Shown: positions 5,554-6,420 of the stretch, in pieces
Layout of the letters: every line of letters begins with the position of its first letter
Numbering within the stretch: position 1 is the stretch's first letter
NCBI GenBank assembly: GCA_949742895.1
Contig: CATJRT010000131.1
Location: 1-6,420, forward strand
DNA: 6,420 bases
Direction of reading: 5' to 3'
From: an uncultured Eubacteriales bacterium
GTDB taxonomy: Bacteria > Bacillota_A > Clostridia > Oscillospirales > Oscillospiraceae
The notes under the pieces: generated by a model
Seen by the model: the letters and a program-made list of their open reading frames with translations, nothing else
Databases searched by the model: none
Told to the model about the DNA's origin: nothing
Translations under genes and position numbers: made by a program

Positions 5554-6420
5554 ATGAGCACCTCATACGTCCACTTTACCACAGAAGAACGAGAAAGTCT
5601 ACTGCAATATCAAGCGGAAGGGCTCAAACAGAGCGAAATGGCCCGGCAGCTGAAGCGGTCACGGTCCAGTATCTCTCGAGAACTGCGGAGGAATGTCGGT
5701 CCGGATGGGAAATACAGCGCCTATAAGGCGGAGGAAATGTACCGGCAGCGGCGGAAACGCAGTGTACGAAAAAGACTGCTGGACGACCCTGAGCGGAAGA
5801 GGTTTGTTACAGAGAAGCTGAGGGAATACTGGTCGCCGGAACAGATTGCAGGGCGGCTGAAAGTGACTGGCTCCGCGCTGAGGGTCAGCTATTCTACGAT
5901 CTACCGGGCCATACATGCCGGCCAGCTGGAAGTCTCGAAGAAATGTTTGCGCCGCAAAGGACGCAAGGCCTCTCCACACGACGAGGAGACCCGAGGCCGC
6001 CTCCACGGGCACAAGACCATCCATGACCGGCCCAGAGCAGCCAATACGCGCTCACAATTCGGGCATTGGGAGGGCGATACCGTGCACGGGGCCCGTGGCA
6101 AAGGCGCTCTGGCCACCTTTGTGGACCGCCGCTCCGGTTTCCTCGTTGCCTGCCTTCTGCCAAACAGGAAGGCAAAGGTCCTCTCTCAGGCACAATGCGA
6201 GGCCTTCGCCCCCTTCCCTCCGTCACTCATTCGTTCCTTCACGGTCGACAACGGAAATGAATTCTTTGACTATCAGACCGTGGAGCAGCAGCTCGGTACA
6301 AAAGAGTTCTTTGCCGATCCCGGATGTCCCGGCCAGCGGGGGCTTAATGAGAACACTAACGGTTTGCTCCGTCAGTATTTCCCTAAAAAGTTTGACTTCT
6401 CTTCTCTCTCTTTGCAGGAC
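5554..6420 (+). CDS. IS30-family transposase, N-terminal 289 residues
   Basis: The frame is open to the window edge without a stop, so the C-terminus is missing; family members usually have about 310-350 residues. The start has a very good Shine-Dalgarno, AGGAGG (5541-5546), 7 nt before the ATG. Residues about 7-47 form the N-terminal helix-turn-helix typical of the family (FTTEERESLL ... SRSSISRELRRN), which binds the element's ends. The DDE catalytic triad is complete in the visible part: D175 in GHWEGDTV, D232 in FTVDNGNEF and E266 in GLNENTNGLLRQYFP. The D232-E266 gap is 33 residues, as in the DD(33)E signature of IS30. The protein would cut and join the element's ends by a copy-out type mechanism known for the family. 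No frameshift or internal stop is seen, so the gene is probably active or recently so. Confidence 0.95.
   Translation, partial: MSTSYVHFTTEERESLLQYQAEGLKQSEMARQLKRSRSSISRELRRNVGPDGKYSAYKAEEMYRQRRKRSVRKRLLDDPERKRFVTEKLREYWSPEQIAGRLKVTGSALRVSYSTIYRAIHAGQLEVSKKCLRRKGRKASPHDEETRGRLHGHKTIHDRPRAANTRSQFGHWEGDTVHGARGKGALATFVDRRSGFLVACLLPNRKAKVLSQAQCEAFAPFPPSLIRSFTVDNGNEFFDYQTVEQQLGTKEFFADPGCPGQRGLNENTNGLLRQYFPKKFDFSSLSLQD

Larger units (their letters stand above)
5450..6420 (+). mobile_element. IS30-family insertion sequence, left part (right end outside the window)
   Basis: The element is identified by its transposase gene at 5554. The left end cannot be fixed because the right inverted repeat is out of view; 5450 is an estimate. 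GTGCAACA at 5468-5475 resembles the GCAACA inside the terminal repeat of E. coli IS30 as I remember it, where it lies about 20 bp from the tip, which suggests an end near 5450. The element lies just beyond the surface protein gene's terminator, so it does not interrupt that gene. Confidence 0.7.

Overview
The window looks like a chromosomal segment of a GC-rich anaerobic Firmicute, probably of the gut Oscillospiraceae type (Flavonifractor/Intestinimonas/Oscillibacter-like). This placement is inferred from S-layer-homology (SLH) anchoring, a clostridial-style molybdenum hydroxylase, tandem c-di-GMP-I riboswitches and an IS30-family element. No 16S or other marker is present, so it is tentative.

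Layout. Positions 2-403 hold the 3' end of a xanthine dehydrogenase/aldehyde oxidase-type molybdopterin subunit, followed by a short terminator-like hairpin. Positions 404-1103 form a 700-base region with no convincing protein gene that is unusually rich in RNA signals. It has a good sigma-A promoter (436-464), a perfect 15-bp hairpin just after the predicted start of transcription, a run of GC-rich hairpins with a doubtful 21-codon ORF, and then three back-to-back c-di-GMP-I (GEMM-I) riboswitch aptamers (about 774-1059). Positions 1104-5354 encode a secreted 1416-residue surface protein. It has a signal peptide, an AT-richer unnamed N-terminal ectodomain, beta-rich repeat modules (InlB B-repeat-like, MucBP-like and DUF11-like), a Pro/Thr linker and three C-terminal SLH domains. 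A strong GC-rich terminator follows. Positions from about 5450 to the window end are the left part of an IS30-family insertion sequence whose transposase runs off the edge.

How the parts work together. The most interesting unit is the leader plus the surface protein. Three c-di-GMP sensors sit in series in one long 5' leader, directly in front of what looks like an S-layer-attached adhesin. The simplest reading is that intracellular c-di-GMP sets adhesin production. The aptamers are packed with identical 12-nt linkers, each of which could serve as a P1 strand for two neighbours, so the three domains may interact rather than act independently. The direction of control (on or off) cannot be read from the sequence. 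No intrinsic terminator lies between the third aptamer and the start codon, which points towards translational control.
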